Source: Streptococcus cristatus (GTDB lineage: Bacteria > Bacillota > Bacilli > Lactobacillales > Streptococcaceae). Taken from it: a DNA stretch of 64,000 bases. Made by a program: the position numbers and the translations under genes. The notes under the pieces were generated by a model. The model was not told the DNA's origin and searched no databases. It saw only the letters and a program-made list of their open reading frames with translations. The stretch covers positions 29,419 to 93,418 of the forward strand of contig NZ_RJPT01000008.1 of the NCBI RefSeq assembly GCF_003943515.1. Reading direction: 5' to 3'. Below, piece by piece: positions 62,244-64,000 of this stretch (positions are counted from its first letter, which is position 1; each line of letters opens with the position of its first letter).

Positions 62244-63374
62244 TTACATCATCATAAGACTCATCAGCAATGAGAAAGCGATGAAAGTAAAGATAAATGT
62301 AATCACACCATTGACAATAATTGCCAGTAAATATTTATAAAAAGGATCCATTGACGTACTAGATTTTGAATAAATCAAAGCAAAGGTTGCACCAACCCCA
62401 ATTAACACTAAGCTGATCCATGCTAGGAAGAGGGATACAGACATAATGCCTAATAAACTAAATAAAGCAGAAAGAGCTACAAAAGGTAAGACAATCGCAT
62501 AGAGTCGGCCATACCAATCAAATGCCTTATTAAAGCTAAAGCTTTCATCCTTATAGACCATCCGTTTTACAGCAAAACCTCCTAAAATAATGGAGAAAAG
62601 AACGAGAGCTACCGCTATCAGTGAGACCAATAACAGTCTAAAATTAAAAGTCGGACCACTATAAAAGCCAAAACTCACCGAGTAAATAAGATTATAAAAG
62701 TTATAATTCACCACAATAGCTGCAAAGAAAACAGTCAAGCCTAAAGAAAGATAGCCATTTAATTTACTACTTTCAATTTCTGAAGTTGGCGACTTCCAAG
62801 CAGAAATAAGCCAAGCCCAAAAACCTTTCATTGTTTTAGAAAATTCACTTGGTTGCACAGGCTGTTGCTGACTATAGTAGGCCTGTGGACCTTGCTGGAA
62901 ATTCTGCGCATTGAACTGCCCTTGCGGATTGTTTTGATAAGCTTGCTGATTGAGGCCTTGCGGACCAAAAGATTGAGGCTGACCAACAAACTGGTTAGGT
63001 TGTCCACCATTTAGCTGCTGATAAGGATAGGCCTGCTGAGCAAACGATTCTGTTTGATTAGCAAATTGATCTTGGCTAGGCTGTTGCTGAGGAAGCTCTT
63101 GATATTGCTGTCCAGTTGGCTGAGTGAACAATGCTTGCCCATTCTGTTCCTGAAAAGCATTTTGCATCTGAGCATAATATTCACCGTTTGAAGTAACTCC
63201 TTGTGCTTGCACTGAGTCTGATATGATTGAGCCAGTTTCACTTCCAACTTGGTTCGTACTTGTCACCTCAGGTGCAACAAATTCACCAGCCAGCAAAGCT
63301 TGAGTAATTTCCGCATCCGTTGCTGAACGGCCATTCACAGCTTCAAAATATTCGAGCCAATCTTGCTTTAACAT
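62244..63374 (-). CDS. polytopic membrane protein with GRxxT N-terminal motif and Gln-rich linker
   Basis: 376 residues from the ATG at 63374, with GGGAG upstream. Residues 6-25 (WLEYFEAVNGRSATDAEI) repeat the motif of the TcaA-like neighbour. A Gln/Asn-rich, low-complexity linker (about 70-180) leads to five or six membrane helices (about 215-372), similar in layout to Yip1- or DUF6574-like proteins. Function unknown. First gene of the operon with the TcaA-like gene (18 bp) and the LdcB-like gene. Confidence 0.74.
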   Translation of the reverse strand: MLKQDWLEYFEAVNGRSATDAEITQALLAGEFVAPEVTSTNQVGSETGSIISDSVQAQGVTSNGEYYAQMQNAFQEQNGQALFTQPTGQQYQELPQQQPSQDQFANQTESFAQQAYPYQQLNGGQPNQFVGQPQSFGPQGLNQQAYQNNPQGQFNAQNFQQGPQAYYSQQQPVQPSEFSKTMKGFWAWLISAWKSPTSEIESSKLNGYLSLGLTVFFAAIVVNYNFYNLIYSVSFGFYSGPTFNFRLLLVSLIAVALVLFSIILGGFAVKRMVYKDESFSFNKAFDWYGRLYAIVLPFVALSALFSLLGIMSVSLFLAWISLVLIGVGATFALIYSKSSTSMDPFYKYLLAIIVNGVITFIFTFIAFSLLMSLMMM

Positions 63375-63412
63375 ATAAAAATCTCCCATCAATAAATGAT
63401 TATCCTAATATT

Positions 63413-63441
63413 AGTATACAAAAAATCAGGTGAAAATTCAA
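63413..63441 (-). promoter_or_regulatory. promoter of the envelope operon
   Basis: Minus-strand TTGAAT (63436-63441), 17-bp spacer, TATACT (63413-63418). From 63442 to 63587 I see only AT-rich sequence. Confidence 0.75.
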
Positions 63442-63587
63442 TCAAGGCAATAGGCACGCATAAATAGCAAAAAATATGAAGTAAGCCAAATACTTTAATC
63501 AAAAATAGAAGGAACAGTTCATATATAGATACTATCTTATTTGCGAAACCTCTAAATTATAGAAAGGCCTAAAACCAGAATCTATAA

Positions 63588-63624
63588 AATATAAAAGACA
63601 ACAGCATATAGCCGTTGCCTTTTA
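63588..63624 (-). terminator. terminator of the tRNA cluster
   Basis: Minus-strand AAAAGGCAACGGC-TATAT-GCTGTTGTCTTTT (G-U pairs) then ATATTTTAT. It lies 13 bp after the last tRNA. Confidence 0.78.
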
Positions 63625-63636
63625 TGAATTAGCATA

Positions 63637-63710
63637 TCGGGAAGACAGGATTCGAACCTGCGACACCTTGGTCCCAAACCAAGTACTCTACCAAGCTGAG
63701 CTACTTCCCG
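63637..63710 (-). tRNA. tRNA-Pro (anticodon TGG)
   Basis: 74 nt cloverleaf read on the minus strand. The acceptor CGGGAAG pairs with CTTCCCG (discriminator A), the anticodon loop is TTTGGGA with TGG, and the T arm GGTTCGAATCC is present. CCA is not encoded. Confidence 0.95.
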
Positions 63711-63752
63711 ATCATAAGTAAAAACGGAGTCATATGACCTCGTTTCCCTTCA

Positions 63753-63826
63753 TGCACCCTAGAGGAGTCGAACCTCTAACCGCCTGATTCGTAGTCAGGT
63801 ACTCTATCCAGTTGAGCTAAGGGTGC
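63753..63826 (-). tRNA. tRNA-Arg (anticodon ACG)
   Basis: 74 nt; acceptor GCACCCT/AGGGTGC, anticodon arm CCTGACTACGAATCAGG and T arm GGTTCGACTCC. The A34 of this anticodon is the natural substrate of TadA, so the cell must have an intact tadA elsewhere. Confidence 0.95.
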
Positions 63827-63844
63827 CCTGTCGCATATACGCTA

Positions 63845-63930
63845 TGCCGAGGACCGGAATCGAACCGGTACGATCGTTACCAATCGCAGGATTTTAAGTC
63901 CTGTGCGTCTGCCAGTTCCGCCACCCCGGC
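63845..63930 (-). tRNA. tRNA-Leu (anticodon TAA)
   Basis: 86 nt with a long variable arm; acceptor GCCGGGG/CCTCGGC, anticodon loop ACTTAAAAT with TAA, and T arm GGTTCGATTCC. Confidence 0.95.
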
Positions 63931-63935
63931 CTCAA

Positions 63936-64000
63936 AGCGAACGACGGGATTCGAACCCGCGACCCCCACCTTGGCAAGGTGGTGTTCTACCACTGAACTA
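63936..64000 (-). tRNA. tRNA-Gly (anticodon GCC), cut by the window edge
   Basis: The 3' 65 nt: D arm onward (TAGTTCAGTGGTAGAAC), anticodon loop TTGCCAA and T arm GGTTCGAATCC, ending GTTCGCT. The 5' acceptor strand is outside. The order Gly-Leu-Arg-Pro matches the end of the tRNA run behind a streptococcal rRNA operon. Confidence 0.93.

Noticed and set aside
62900..63120. Gln-rich low-complexity region as a frameshift or assembly error
   Set aside because: The frame is continuous and such linkers are common between cytoplasmic and membrane parts of streptococcal envelope proteins.
1..64000. CRISPR arrays, prophage genes or complete insertion sequences
   Set aside because: No regular spaced direct repeats, cas, integrase or transposase genes are seen.

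Overview
The window is a low-GC Gram-positive chromosome segment from the genus Streptococcus, most likely the sanguinis/gordonii/cristatus group of oral streptococci. This rests on gene content and order: clpP-upp, the rnc-smc-Cof-Cof-ftsY block, a one-transmembrane VicK in vicRKX, hprK-lgt, zwf, a lysine-type murE, ppaC, rplKA and ftsK, plus tandem tRNAs ordered like those behind a streptococcal rRNA operon. The species assignment is an inference. Almost everything is ordinary core chromosome. No phage, complete insertion sequence or CRISPR array is visible.

Layout. 1-4.3 kb: clpP start under a CtsR operator, upp, ftsY and two Cof-type HAD phosphatases. 4.4-7.0 kb: an apparently foreign, decaying block with a truncated non-streptococcal tadA, a membrane protein with a permuted papain-like domain, and a truncated, frameshifted AI-2E-family permease. 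It splits the usual smc-Cof-Cof-ftsY order. 7-15 kb: smc, rnc, a DUF454 protein, a structured repeat and vicRKX. 15-24 kb: pepQ, ogt, a VOC protein, an Rrf2-controlled NmrA-like gene, a phosphoesterase, and a TetR-controlled ABC exporter. 24-33 kb: a U32 protein, a C39-like lipoprotein, the hprK-lgt-DUF948-YtxH operon, NUDIX, PspC, SprT-like and Tex. 33-38 kb: a three-gene permease operon with a 45-residue first gene, an MFS exporter and zwf. 38-42 kb: a magnesium unit made of an M-box riboswitch, a GST gene, a 23-codon leader ORF and the P-type ATPase MgtA. 42-48 kb: metB-patB behind a Met-box, a flippase and murE. 48-55 kb: CsbD, DUF1803, a YiiX-like protein, ppaC, an amino-acid permease and rplK-rplA with two matching putative L1 sites. 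55-64 kb: ftsK, a PspC mini-protein, a DUF2798 pseudogene, NUDIX, a lipoprotein cyclophilin, a three-gene envelope operon (LdcB-like, TcaA-like, polytopic protein), then four tRNA genes.

Most genes lie on the minus strand, in short operons closed by clear hairpin terminators. Cell-wall functions recur (VicRKX, MurE, flippase, LdcB, FtsK, Lgt), and a good VicR-type box precedes an unrecognised small membrane protein. The most notable regulatory features are: (i) two possible layers of magnesium control upstream of mgtA; (ii) five genes whose -10 box lies 6-9 nt from the start codon with no ribosome binding site, suggesting leaderless mRNAs (a U32 protein, tex, murE, a DUF3397 protein, ftsK); (iii) three matching palindromes around an Rrf2 gene and its neighbour; and (iv) a short motif shared by two adjacent envelope proteins.
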